DNA of 53,542 nt. Origin: Desulfobacteraceae bacterium. GTDB taxonomy: Bacteria > Desulfobacterota > Desulfobacteria > Desulfobacterales > Desulfobacteraceae. The notes under the pieces were generated by a model. The model did not search any database. It was not told the origin of the DNA and worked only from the letters and a program-made list of their open reading frames with translations. The stretch spans positions 1-53,542 of the forward strand of contig PIVQ01000003.1 of assembly GCA_003354055.1 (NCBI GenBank). The letters run 5' to 3'. Position numbers and translations under genes: made by a program. This document shows, piece after piece, positions 26,830-35,105 of the stretch (positions are counted from its first letter, which is position 1; each line of letters begins with the position of its first letter).

Positions 26830-27432
26830 TTGAAACTGACCGAAGAAAAGCTTCAGAACCTGTTCAATTACGCCACAGACGGTATTGTCATTGTGGATCC
26901 GATTACCGGTCGTTTTCTGGATTGCAATGTTAATGCCCATAAAAGACTGGGGTATGAAAAAGGTGAATTCCTCAAATTAACCGTTGCTGATCTCCATCAC
27001 GACCTGAGCTACGAAGATATACAAAAGATATTTCAGAAACAGATCCTGGGCAAAAGCATGCGCATTGAATCCGTTCATACTCGTAAAGACAGGACGCATA
27101 TGCCAGTTGAAATCACCTCTACCCTGATTAAGGTGGGAGAGCAAGAGGTGCTCCAGTCTTTTATCCGTGACATAAGTGAACGTAAAAAAGCAGAAAAAGA
27201 AAAAGAGGAATTGATTGCCCAACTGAAAAAAGCCCTCGGCGAGATCAAAACCTTACAGGGCATACTGCCCCTGTGTACCTTTTGCAAAAAAATCCGTGAT
27301 GACAAAGGCTTCTGGGAACAGGTGGACGTCTATATCCGGGACCATACACAGGCCAGAATAAGCCACGGCCTTTGCCCCGACTGCGCCAAAGAACATTATG
27401 CCGAATTTTACGCGGAGCTTAAGCGGGACTGA
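26830..27432 (+). CDS. PAS-domain signalling protein with C-terminal CxxC zinc-ribbon-like motif
   Basis: About 200 residues from TTG at 26830, preferred because GGAGGGG lies just before it; an in-frame GTG at 26794 has no ribosome site. One PAS/PAC module (about 3-125) includes NYATDGIVIVDPITGRFLDC and SFIRDISERKKAE. A coiled coil (126-150) leads to LCTFCKKIRDDKGFWEQVDV followed by HGLCPDCAKEHY, a four-cysteine module common at the end of PAS or receiver proteins in sulfate reducers. There is no kinase or cyclase domain, so it probably acts by protein-protein contact. Confidence 0.8.
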   Translation: MKLTEEKLQNLFNYATDGIVIVDPITGRFLDCNVNAHKRLGYEKGEFLKLTVADLHHDLSYEDIQKIFQKQILGKSMRIESVHTRKDRTHMPVEITSTLIKVGEQEVLQSFIRDISERKKAEKEKEELIAQLKKALGEIKTLQGILPLCTFCKKIRDDKGFWEQVDVYIRDHTQARISHGLCPDCAKEHYAEFYAELKRD

Positions 27433-27497
27433 AACAGCGTTGGCACCCGTTTGCGTCTGGCCTTTTCCGGTAGTTGACGCAAACCAGATATCATTTC

Positions 27498-28490
27498 CTA
27501 AGTTTTAGTAATATACCCATTATCCCTGAACCATTGGACTGTGTCTGCAATGGTTTTTTCAATTGGAGTCAGTGTCAAACCTAATTCATTTACGGCTTTA
27601 GAATTGCTAAAATGCTCACCCATATTTCCAATTATCACTTGAGACGCAGAGACAACAGGAGGTCTCTTTGTAATACGGGCACCAAGTTCGAACAGGTATC
27701 CTAATGTCAGTGCAACCGGATAAGGCAACCTCAGTCTCGGTGATTTCACACCTGAAATTTCACCAACTAATTTGAAAAAATGTCCAACTGATATATTTTC
27801 ATTACCCAAGATATACCTCTGGCCAACCTTTCCTTTTTCAGCAGCCAATAAATGTCCGAGGGCAACATCCTCAACATCTATGACGTTTATAGCCCCGTCG
27901 ATATAGCCCGGCATATCTCTATTCACAATATCAACGATCATGGCTCCGGAAGGTGTTGGTTTAATATCTCTTACACCTATGACTAATGTGGGGTTAACGA
28001 TTACCATAGGAAGACCTTTATCACATATTTTTTTCGCCTCATTTTCAGCCAGGTATTTTGATATGGCGTAATGATCCCCTGTTTCCCATCCATTGAAGAC
28101 GGCATCCTCATTAACAAAATTGCCAGCGCCATGAGAGCCGATTGTATTAGATGTGCTTGTATAAACAACTTTTTCCAGACCTTGAAAAAGGGCTTCTCCA
28201 AGAATGGTTTTCGTCCCTTCGACATTGATATCGTAAAATAATTTTTTATTCAGTGACCAATGAGCAAAATAAGCAGCCACATGATAAAGGGTGTCACAAC
28301 CTTTTAAAGCTGCTCTTATGGAATCTTTATCACGTATGTCGCTATAGACCCTCTCAACATCAAGACCATCAATATTTTTTGTATTACTGTCCCGTCTAAT
28401 GGCAACACGAACATCTACACCTGCGTTCAAAAGCTTTCTCGCTATAGTCGAACCAATAAATCCGCTGGCCCCTGTAACCAAAGTTTTCAT
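27498..28490 (-). CDS. HpnA-like NAD-dependent epimerase/extended SDR
   Basis: 330 residues. Rossmann motif TGASGFIG, acidic LDVERVYSDIRD after the third strand, YHVAAYFAHW, catalytic YTSTSNT and YAISK. The overall pattern (GLDVERVYSDIRDKDSIRAA followed by LKGCDTLYHVAA) closely resembles hopanoid-associated sugar epimerase HpnA. No other hopanoid genes are in the window, so the assignment is to the family only. It is a paralogue of the gene at 7610-8599 and is transcribed alone. A G-rich ribosome site precedes the ATG. Confidence 0.82.
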   Translation of the reverse strand: MKTLVTGASGFIGSTIARKLLNAGVDVRVAIRRDSNTKNIDGLDVERVYSDIRDKDSIRAALKGCDTLYHVAAYFAHWSLNKKLFYDINVEGTKTILGEALFQGLEKVVYTSTSNTIGSHGAGNFVNEDAVFNGWETGDHYAISKYLAENEAKKICDKGLPMVIVNPTLVIGVRDIKPTPSGAMIVDIVNRDMPGYIDGAINVIDVEDVALGHLLAAEKGKVGQRYILGNENISVGHFFKLVGEISGVKSPRLRLPYPVALTLGYLFELGARITKRPPVVSASQVIIGNMGEHFSNSKAVNELGLTLTPIEKTIADTVQWFRDNGYITKT

Positions 28491-28928
28491 TTCAATCCCC
28501 CCCGCGCCGATTTGGATTCATAATACAATACGTTGAATTTGCAATATAGAATAAAAATCCCCCACCACATCTGGTATCCAGATTATTTTGATTTTCAGAT
28601 CGTCAAGGTAAACTGATTTTTGGTTTGATTGCAAGACCGTTTCCGATAAATCAACTTTCGGATAAGCTTGCTCACCTGTTTTTTAAAATGACTTTACACC
28701 CTCCCATGAATGCTGCTATAAAATAAATTCAGATAATCAATAATTTTCCGAGTATTCTTCTGATCATTAATATAGCTGCTTCCCCTTCTTATTCTGAACC
28801 GTATCCGAATTATTACATTCATTCCAAGTCCAGATGATTGCCGAACAGGTCTCGAATGATCCTGCGTATGTTCTGTCGCAAAGAGGGATACGTTTTCTAC
28901 ACGATAGTTCAAACCTAAAGGAGGTCCT
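28491..28928. other. AT-rich intergenic region
   Basis: About 440 bp between the divergent HpnA-like gene and the Trp/Lys-rich protein gene. Apart from the strong ribosome site AAAGGAGG (28917-28924) at its right end, no gene, repeat or convincing operator was seen. It is much poorer in GC than the gene that follows. Confidence 0.5.
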
Positions 28929-29897
28929 ATGATGTCACAAAAAACCATTTGTAACCTGTCCAAGACCGATCTGCATTCAGTGGTCAGCGTTGCGGCAAAC
29001 CTGGCACCCAAAACCGGAGCCGGCCTTGATGCGGCAGCCGAGGAGGACAAGTTCTCTCCAGACACTTTGCCCTTTAAGACCCTGAGAAGCGCTTTTCTTG
29101 AAGCCGAAATCGTTCCCTTAGACCGGGAGGAATTGTATGAAGCGTCAATCCACGAACTTTCAGATGCCGGCCTGGATGACGAGCAGATAACGGAGACGAC
29201 CGAGACGCTCGCCGCTGTGGCCGCACTCGCTGACACGGTTCGGCCGCATCTGGTATTCACCCATGGGCGCTATGCGTGTATTGAGGCCGGCCTCGCCGAT
29301 GAAATCGGGTTGTCGGCTTCGGAACTGATGAGTGCCAATGCGGGAATTGCGCTAGTGAACGCGGAGTTGGACTATGCAGCCCCCCTTATGTATTCCGTTT
29401 CCATTGTTCCCGATACTGTGGAGACGGCGTCGCTTCTGGCAGTCGTTATCCACCAAAAATTCCCACCGGTGCCGATCACCCCCGTCCTGGTCGCGTGGAT
29501 TGGCTGGCTTTGGAAACTGCTCAAACTGTTATGGAAGCTCTATAAATGGCTAACCCGCATCAAGAAGCGGATCAAAGCGGCGCGACGGCTCCAAAAGGGG
29601 TGGAAAGTGGCAGTAAAAGCGGGCAAGATGACCAAGGCCGCGTACCGTAAAAAACTGCTGGGTCTTATATGGAAGCTCAAGACAGAGCTTGCCGCTGTCA
29701 CGGCGGCCATGGTTGACGCGGCAGACGAACTCAAGGAAATCTACGAGAAGGCCCTCAAGGAGGAGGACCCGGAACGGAAAAAGGAACTGCTGGAAGAGGC
29801 GGATAAGATAAAAGAAAAACTGGAGGAGCTGAAAAAGTTCAAGGAGGAGCTTGAAGCCGAGAAACAGAAGGCTGAGGATGCCCTGAAAGAAAAGTGA
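28929..29897 (+). CDS. Unrecognised protein with acidic N-terminal half, Trp/Lys-rich amphipathic helix and charged coiled-coil tail
   Basis: 322 residues. No known family is recognised. Residues 1-180 are acidic and Ala-rich with predicted helices (for example DEQITETTETLAAVAALADT). Residues 188-228 form a strikingly Trp/Leu/Lys/Arg-rich segment (WIGWLWKLLKLLWKLYKWL, then RIKKRIKAARRLQKGWK) resembling membrane-active amphipathic peptides. Residues 263-322 are a highly charged heptad-like coiled coil. There is no signal peptide. A near-perfect Shine-Dalgarno (AAAGGAGG, 5 nt spacing) predicts strong translation. The gene is visibly GC-richer than its surroundings, which hints at transfer. It could be a membrane-binding scaffold, a toxin-like or a phage-tail-like accessory protein; none of these is demonstrated. 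Confidence 0.7.
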   Translation: MMSQKTICNLSKTDLHSVVSVAANLAPKTGAGLDAAAEEDKFSPDTLPFKTLRSAFLEAEIVPLDREELYEASIHELSDAGLDDEQITETTETLAAVAALADTVRPHLVFTHGRYACIEAGLADEIGLSASELMSANAGIALVNAELDYAAPLMYSVSIVPDTVETASLLAVVIHQKFPPVPITPVLVAWIGWLWKLLKLLWKLYKWLTRIKKRIKAARRLQKGWKVAVKAGKMTKAAYRKKLLGLIWKLKTELAAVTAAMVDAADELKEIYEKALKEEDPERKKELLEEADKIKEKLEELKKFKEELEAEKQKAEDALKEK

Positions 29898-29968
29898 TCG
29901 TGGTTCGCTATAGATATAAATTATGAAGGTGACCGTCAGAGAAGAGTTGGCGGTCGGAATTCGGCATT

Positions 29969-29995
29969 CAGTACCGGGCGCCCGGCCCGGTACTG
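29969..29995 (+). terminator. GC-rich hairpin downstream of the Trp/Lys-rich protein gene
   Basis: CAGTACCGGGC and GCCCGGTACTG form a perfect 11-bp stem with a 5-nt loop about 70 bp after the stop codon. There is no T tract after it, so it may be a Rho-assisted or stability hairpin rather than a classical intrinsic terminator. Confidence 0.5.
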
Positions 29996-30085
29996 GTGTC
30001 TGAAACAGATATTATCTATATGCATTGCCTGCATCTGATCCGATTCAAATTGATATGAGTCCGAAGCCCTGGTATAAGATGCACA

Positions 30086-32566
30086 ATGACGGATAAAACC
30101 ACATTCAGGGTATCGGTAAGGGATCTTGTGGCAGCGGCCTGCCAGCCGGACAGCCTTGGCAAGGGCTTTTCCGGAAGGAACCGTGCCATGGCAGGTATCC
30201 GGGAGCATACACGGCTTCAGGATCTGTGGCCTGCGGGATGGGAGCGGGAGGTTTCCGTATCCCTGAAAATCGAACAGGAACGGTTCAGCCTGGAAATCTT
30301 CGGCAGGATGGACGGGCTCTTTGTCTCTGACACCCGGGTGGCGGTGGAAGAGATCAAAACCTGTCAAAAGGATCCGGAGGGTTTGGCAACAAATCCGGAT
30401 CTAAGACATCTGGCCCAGGTCAAATGCTACGGGTATATGACGGCCAGGGAACGGAATCTGAATTCCGTTGATCTGAGGCTCACCTATTCCCAAACAACCG
30501 GCGGGACAGCTGACAACACAACGGCTACGTATGAAAAAACCATCGATATTGAATCCCTGGAGACCTTTTTTAACGGGCTTGTATCTGCCTATATCGGGAT
30601 GCTGGGTACCCGGACGGCCTGGGAACGAATACGGAATCAGTCCATTGAAACCCTGTCCTTCCCTTATTCAGGGTTTCGCCACGGCCAGCGGGATTTAGCG
30701 GAATCTGCCTATAAGGTCGTCAAACACGGAAAAATCTTATTTGCCAGGGCCCCCACAGGCACGGGGAAAACCATGGCCACCCTGTTTCCGGCTATCAAGG
30801 CCATGGGCCAGGGGCATACGGACAAAATATTTTATCTCACAGCCAAAGGCCCCGGCCGGACTGTGGCCCAGAAGGCCTTAAAAGATCTTACCGGTGCCGG
30901 CGGCCGGATCAAAAGCGTCACCATCACGGCTAAGAAAAAGACCTGTTTTACACCGGATATTCCATGTGACATGGAAACCTGTGTCTTTGCCATGGCCTAT
31001 TATACCAAGCTTGCCAGGACCATGGCCCATGCGGGGTCTCATGATCATTTTGACCAGGCCAGCATTGAGGCACTGGCCAGAAAATTTGAGATCTGTCCTT
31101 TTGAGCTATCCCTGGATCTGTCGCTCTCCTGTGATGTGATCATCTGCGATCTTAACTATGCCTTTGACCCCAGGGTGTATCTGAAACGGTTCTTTGAACG
31201 GAACATTCAAAAATTGACCTTTCTCATGGATGAGGCCCATAACCTGCCGGACCGTCTCCGGTCCATGTATTCGGCCGGACTTGAAAAGTCGTATTTTTTA
31301 GAGGCCCAGGAAATTTTCAGAGACACTGCCCCAAATCTTGCCCGTGCCCTGGTCTTGATTCACAAGGAGATGATTCGGCTCAAAACCGGGCACCTGGACA
31401 AGGCATCAAAAGATGCGCACAATCCCGGGACATCAGATGGATTCTGCGCCCTGACCGAACTGCCGGATCCCTTTATGGAGTCTTTGGATGAATTTGCCTC
31501 CAGAGCAGACATCTGGCTGGATGGCCATCAAAAATCCCCGATCCGGGAAACAGTTCTTGACTGTTTTTATACCATCAACGGATTTTTAAACCTGGCCAAG
31601 TATTTCGGCGATAACTACCGCCTGTTTCTTGAATCCTTCCATGACACTGAGATCCGCATCCGACTGTTCTGCCTGGATCCGTCTCCCATTTTTGCCAAGC
31701 TGATCAAGCGGTGTAACAGTTCCATCCTGTTTTCAGCCACCTTTTTTCCCTTTCCCTATTATGCCCAGGTATTGTTCGGCATTGATCCGGCACAGCAAAC
31801 AGCCGCCTTAAAAGATACGAAAGAGGAAGAGGAGCAGACCGAAGAAGGCAACAAGCAGGACCGGTCACTCATCCCCTACACCGTTGCCCTGCCCTCGCCC
31901 TTTCCCAGGGAAAATTTTAAACTGCTTGTACATAACCGGATCAAAACCACATTCAGACTGCGCAGCCGGTTTTACAAGGATGTGGCGGAGATGATCATCC
32001 ATACCATCCAAAACAGGCCGGGCAATTATCTTATATTCTTTTCCTCCTATGCCTATATGGCATCTGTGCTGGATCTCATTGACCCGGATTCTTTCGGGAC
32101 CGATGTCCAGATCCAGACCCAGGGAATGACGGAAACAGAGCGTCAGGAATTTCTGGACAGCTATACTGCGGACAGTCAATTGACGGGGTTTGCCGTTATG
32201 GGTGGGATATTCGGAGAGGGCATTGATCTTATCGGTGACCGGCTGATCGGCGTTATTGTGGTGGGGGTGGGACTTCCCCAGGTCAACCATGAGCAGAATG
32301 AAATACGTGCCTATTACGAGACAAAAGGCCAGGACGGATTTTTCATTGCATATCAAATGCCCGGGTTCAGCCGGGTACTTCAGGCCACGGGACGCCTCAT
32401 CCGAAGTGACAAGGACAGGGGTATGGCGTTGCTCATGGATGAACGCTTTCTTCGACCGGATTATCTGGGTCTGTTTCCCGAAGAATGGGCAGGCTTTGAG
32501 ACCATTTCAGGCCACCGGGATCTTGACCAATTGTTAGGCGAATTCTGGAAAAATAAAAACCAATAG
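30086..32566 (+). CDS. PD-(D/E)XK nuclease fused to XPD/DinG-type Fe-S helicase
   Basis: 826 residues. The N-terminal domain (about 50-130) has D76 in GRMDGLF and the ExK pair E89/K91 in VEEIKTC, matching the PD-(D/E)XK core of Cas4/RecB-like nucleases. The helicase has Walker A APTGTGKT (222-229) and DEAH at 382-385 (MDEAHNLPDR). Between them lie C287, C294, C299 and C337 (last in EICPFELS), placed like the 4Fe-4S ligands of XPD/DinG. The C lobe ends with LQATGRLIRSDKDRG. It would be a 5'-to-3' DNA helicase with a nuclease head, acting in repair or resolution of unusual DNA structures. It stands alone; the ribosome site is weak. Confidence 0.87.
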   Translation: MTDKTTFRVSVRDLVAAACQPDSLGKGFSGRNRAMAGIREHTRLQDLWPAGWEREVSVSLKIEQERFSLEIFGRMDGLFVSDTRVAVEEIKTCQKDPEGLATNPDLRHLAQVKCYGYMTARERNLNSVDLRLTYSQTTGGTADNTTATYEKTIDIESLETFFNGLVSAYIGMLGTRTAWERIRNQSIETLSFPYSGFRHGQRDLAESAYKVVKHGKILFARAPTGTGKTMATLFPAIKAMGQGHTDKIFYLTAKGPGRTVAQKALKDLTGAGGRIKSVTITAKKKTCFTPDIPCDMETCVFAMAYYTKLARTMAHAGSHDHFDQASIEALARKFEICPFELSLDLSLSCDVIICDLNYAFDPRVYLKRFFERNIQKLTFLMDEAHNLPDRLRSMYSAGLEKSYFLEAQEIFRDTAPNLARALVLIHKEMIRLKTGHLDKASKDAHNPGTSDGFCALTELPDPFMESLDEFASRADIWLDGHQKSPIRETVLDCFYTINGFLNLAKYFGDNYRLFLESFHDTEIRIRLFCLDPSPIFAKLIKRCNSSILFSATFFPFPYYAQVLFGIDPAQQTAALKDTKEEEEQTEEGNKQDRSLIPYTVALPSPFPRENFKLLVHNRIKTTFRLRSRFYKDVAEMIIHTIQNRPGNYLIFFSSYAYMASVLDLIDPDSFGTDVQIQTQGMTETERQEFLDSYTADSQLTGFAVMGGIFGEGIDLIGDRLIGVIVVGVGLPQVNHEQNEIRAYYETKGQDGFFIAYQMPGFSRVLQATGRLIRSDKDRGMALLMDERFLRPDYLGLFPEEWAGFETISGHRDLDQLLGEFWKNKNQ

Positions 32567-32666
32567 TTGCTTTTTTATCCCATTGGATTAAAAATACTTG
32601 CTATTCTCTTTTACCTGTATTAATTAGAGCCGTTTTTTACACCAACCTTCTTTTCAGGTGACACAG

Positions 32667-33524
32667 ATGAACCTTAAAAACATGACCTATTCCATTCCAT
32701 GGAACCTGTTTTTGATCACCCTCGGCTGTCTGATATTATCCATCGGCCTTAAGGGTATTTTTATCCCACATGGCATGATCACCGGCGGCTTTTCCGGCCT
32801 GGGCCTGCTGCTGCTATACGCAACAGACACCATGACCCCTGGGCTCTGGTACCTTGTGCTGAACATCCCGGTGTTCATCCTCGGCTGGAAACTCATCTCC
32901 AAACGATTTTTGTACTACTCCTTTTACGGCATGCTCGTCATGACCCTGCTCATGGAGTTGGTCAATTTTGACATACCGATAACAGATCCGTGGCTGGCAA
33001 CCCTTGCCGGCGGCATCCTGTTCGGCGGTGGTGCCGGCCTTATTTTCAGGTCTCTAGGCTCCGCCGGCGGAAATGATATTATCTCCATTATCCTGAATCA
33101 GAGACTTGGCGTTCGTATCGGGACCTATAATTTTCTATTTAACTTTATTCTGTTTTTATTCAGCTTCGGGACATTGGATACAGATCTCATTATCTACTCC
33201 ATGGCTGCCTCTTATATTGCCTCCCAGATGATGGAGTATTGCATGACCCTGTTCAACCAGCGGAAGATGATCATCATCATCTCGGATAAGAATAAAGATA
33301 TTGCCCATGAGATTAACCATAAGCTTCGACGGGGCGCGACCCTTCTCAAGGGCCAGGGTGCCTATACGGGCAGAGATAAGGACGTCCTGCTCACCGTGGC
33401 CAACACCTTCCAGATCAAGCGGGTGGAGGAAATTGCGTTCAGCATTGATCCCGACGCATTCATGATTACGGAAAATACCTTTAACGTTCTGGGCAAGGGG
33501 TTTTCACAGAGAAAAGTTTATTAG
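32667..33524 (+). CDS. YitT-family integral membrane protein (DUF161 + DUF2179)
   Basis: 285 residues from ATG 32667 (AGGTGA lies 6-7 bp upstream; a GTG at 32658 is also possible). Five to six hydrophobic segments span about 10-200 and include GMITGGFSGLGLLL, GGILFGGGAGLIFRSLGSAG and GNDIISIIL, the repeated glycine-rich YitT motifs. A cytosolic DUF2179 domain follows (MIIIISDKNKDIAHEI, TLLKGQGAYTGRDKDVLL). Transport function is presumed but the substrate is unknown. A decayed duplicate of the last 28 codons lies about 950 bp downstream. Confidence 0.9.
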   Translation: MNLKNMTYSIPWNLFLITLGCLILSIGLKGIFIPHGMITGGFSGLGLLLLYATDTMTPGLWYLVLNIPVFILGWKLISKRFLYYSFYGMLVMTLLMELVNFDIPITDPWLATLAGGILFGGGAGLIFRSLGSAGGNDIISIILNQRLGVRIGTYNFLFNFILFLFSFGTLDTDLIIYSMAASYIASQMMEYCMTLFNQRKMIIIISDKNKDIAHEINHKLRRGATLLKGQGAYTGRDKDVLLTVANTFQIKRVEEIAFSIDPDAFMITENTFNVLGKGFSQRKVY

Positions 33525-33538
33525 TATCCTATGGGCCT

Positions 33539-33554
33539 GGTGAGTTGACTCACC
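33539..33554 (+). terminator. Short hairpin after yitT
   Basis: GGTGAGT and ACTCACC are perfectly complementary with only two bases between, so the real loop is probably four bases. It starts 15 bp after the YitT stop. There is no T tract. A comparable GGTGA/TCACC hairpin follows the duplicated yitT remnant. Confidence 0.4.
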
Positions 33555-33642
33555 GGTCCCGGACGGTGACTGAGAATGTTTCAGAAATCATTCGGAATCA
33601 GGGAGCCCCGTGATGGAAGGTGACGGCAGAATACCGCCCCGG

Positions 33643-34347
33643 TCACCTGCGCTTTGCCGCTTTTAAGAAGGCAATAATGAGTGGGTGAGGATTATTGGGT
33701 TCTGAAGATATCTGCGGCTGGAAAAGTGTGCCAATATAGAACGTATGCATTGATTCCTCCACAATCCTGATCTCGCCGTCAATATCCGTACCCGCGATGT
33801 TGAGCTGGCTTTTTTCGATTTCCCCACGGAACTCCGGGTTGAGTCCGTAATTGCACACAAATTGTTCAGTCACTTCATCTTCTCCATAGGCCTGCCGGGC
33901 AATTGAACCTGGGATATTTTTAATCGTTTGCGCTTTCCCCACAAGAGAACATGTCAATTTGGAGACCACATGGGTTTGTGTATTTGGTGCTGTTTCTTCA
34001 TGGTCTGCATCCTCGATGGCCAGTACATTTCGTGCATACTCTACCAGAGCATATTGGAAGCCTGCTCATGTGCCGAGAAAAGGCCGGTCCTGCTCACGGG
34101 CAAACCGGATGGCGTGGAGTGCGCCGTCCACACTCTTGTAGTCGCAGGGTGCACACAGGAGTGCATCAAATGCCTTCAGCGTATCTTCAACCGTTTTATT
34201 TGTCAGAGATTGAGTTGGAATCCAGGAGGACGTCATCGAGACGGATAACTCATTGGCAGCATGACCCAAAGCCTCGTCCGTAGCCACATGATAGCGTATG
34301 GTTGGATCATATTCCCCTATTATCCCCACTTTAATTTGTCGGGTCAT
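33643..34347 (-). CDS. CTP-synthase C-terminal-like amidotransferase-fold protein, probable selenoprotein (in-frame UGA at 34068-34066)
   Basis: 234 residues if UGA is read through. Residues 1-93 (MTRQIKVGIIGEYDP to RPFLGT) and 95-234 (AGFQYALVEYARNVLAIEDA to KAAKRR) are in the same frame and belong to one class-I glutamine amidotransferase domain like the CTP synthase C-terminus. The single UGA falls exactly at the nucleophilic cysteine (LGICxGMQ in CTP synthase, LGT-U-AGFQ here), and a SECIS-like hairpin with a GGU loop follows 16 nt later (34036-34052). Selenocysteine variants of this family are annotated in other genomes. The catalytic His and Glu (FHPEF in CTP synthase) are FQPQI here, so it should not be a normal glutaminase. 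Alternative: a simple nonsense mutation. Confidence 0.75.
34036..34052 (-). promoter_or_regulatory. SECIS-like hairpin after the in-frame UGA
   Basis: On the minus strand, ATGCTC and GAGTAT pair over six bases (one G-U) around the loop TGGTA. The GGU in the loop and the roughly 20-nt distance from UGA to the loop fit bacterial SECIS elements recognised by SelB. The stem is short, so this is suggestive rather than conclusive. Confidence 0.55.
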
Positions 34348-34474
34348 TTTAGTTACTCCTCTTTTTAGAATTATTTTTCTAATTGAGTATCAGAAATGTT
34401 TCATCATTTCTAACCGTATTATCAGAACATAGCATTCAATTTTTCCGAACGCTGTATAAGATATACGTCCTGTC

Positions 34475-34559
34475 CAGCATTAATCCCGACGCATTCATGA
34501 TTATGAAAAACAGTTTGAATGTTCTGGGCAAGGAGGTATCACAGAGAAAAGTTTATTGA
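34475..34559 (+). pseudogene. Decayed duplicate of the 3' end of yitT
   Basis: The 85 bases match the end of the YitT gene (about 33438-33523) with scattered substitutions. They still encode SINPDAFMIMKNSLNVLGKE then VSQRKVY and a stop, against SIDPDAFMITENTFNVLGKG then FSQRKVY in the intact gene. Nothing upstream of 34470 resembles the rest of yitT. It is therefore a truncated relic of a second yitT copy, or a duplicated 3' end. Confidence 0.85.
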
Positions 34560-34595
34560 TGGTTTATCGCCGGATTTAGCCCAACGGATTACCGG

Positions 34596-34617
34596 CCCGG
34601 TGATTTGATTCACCGGG
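34596..34617 (+). terminator. Perfect hairpin after the yitT remnant
   Basis: CCCGGTGA and TCACCGGG form an 8-bp stem with a 6-nt loop, about 36 bp after the remnant's stop. It corresponds in position and core sequence to the hairpin after the intact yitT, suggesting the duplicated block included the 3' flank. Confidence 0.5.
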
Positions 34618-34683
34618 CAGCTGTCCGGCCTGTTTTCCCAACTCCCCCTTTTAACCAGGCGGCCCAAGAGGGGGTAAGCGGAC

Positions 34684-34959
34684 TTACTTCATCCCTCTTA
34701 TGATTTCAACATCGGAAAAAGTCAAGATCTCGCCGTTGGTGCCTGTAATCTCCCCACTTGATCCGGGCGGCAGAATCAGGTGGCCCTTGCTGTTCCACAT
34801 ATCATCCGTGATTTGAATAGGTTTGCCGTCTTTAGTCAGTCCCCAGTAATAGGTATCATGTCCGTCTCCGCCGAAGGCCACCTCATCTGCGGGACCGCAT
34901 CGAGCAGGAGGAGGCTTGCGCCCTGCCGTCCTCTCACAAAAAGGCCGGGCTTTTTTCAT
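34684..34959 (-). CDS. Small hypothetical protein
   Basis: 91 residues from ATG 34959, chosen because GAGGGA lies just upstream. The N-terminal third is basic and Pro/Cys-rich (KKARPFCERTAGRKPPPARC). The rest looks folded and polar (YYWGLTKDGKPIQITDDMW, GHLILPPGSSGEITG) and ends FSDVEIIRGMK, like a small beta-rich domain. No family recognised and no signal peptide. It is divergent from the LysE gene. Confidence 0.5.
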   Translation of the reverse strand: MKKARPFCERTAGRKPPPARCGPADEVAFGGDGHDTYYWGLTKDGKPIQITDDMWNSKGHLILPPGSSGEITGTNGEILTFSDVEIIRGMK

Positions 34960-35031
34960 TTTTTCCCTCAAAAAAACATCTCAGTTTATCCTTGCATCAT
35001 CAAAGGACAGAAGATATAGATCCCATAGTAA

Positions 35032-35045
35032 GAAACAGCTGTTTC
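35032..35045. promoter_or_regulatory. 14-bp perfect palindrome between divergent genes
   Basis: GAAACAGCTGTTTC lies in the 146-bp gap between the small hypothetical gene (minus) and the LysE gene (plus), 60-70 bp from each start. It is a candidate operator; no cognate regulator is adjacent. Confidence 0.35.
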
Positions 35046-35105
35046 GGATTTCGATTCACGACATTACCGAATTCATACAGCTTCAAATAAAGGAGATAAA
35101 AAACC

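Noticed and set aside
27440..27455. TTGGCACCCGTTTGCG as a sigma-54 promoter
   Set aside because: The GG-to-GC distance is one base too short and no gene lies downstream on that strand.
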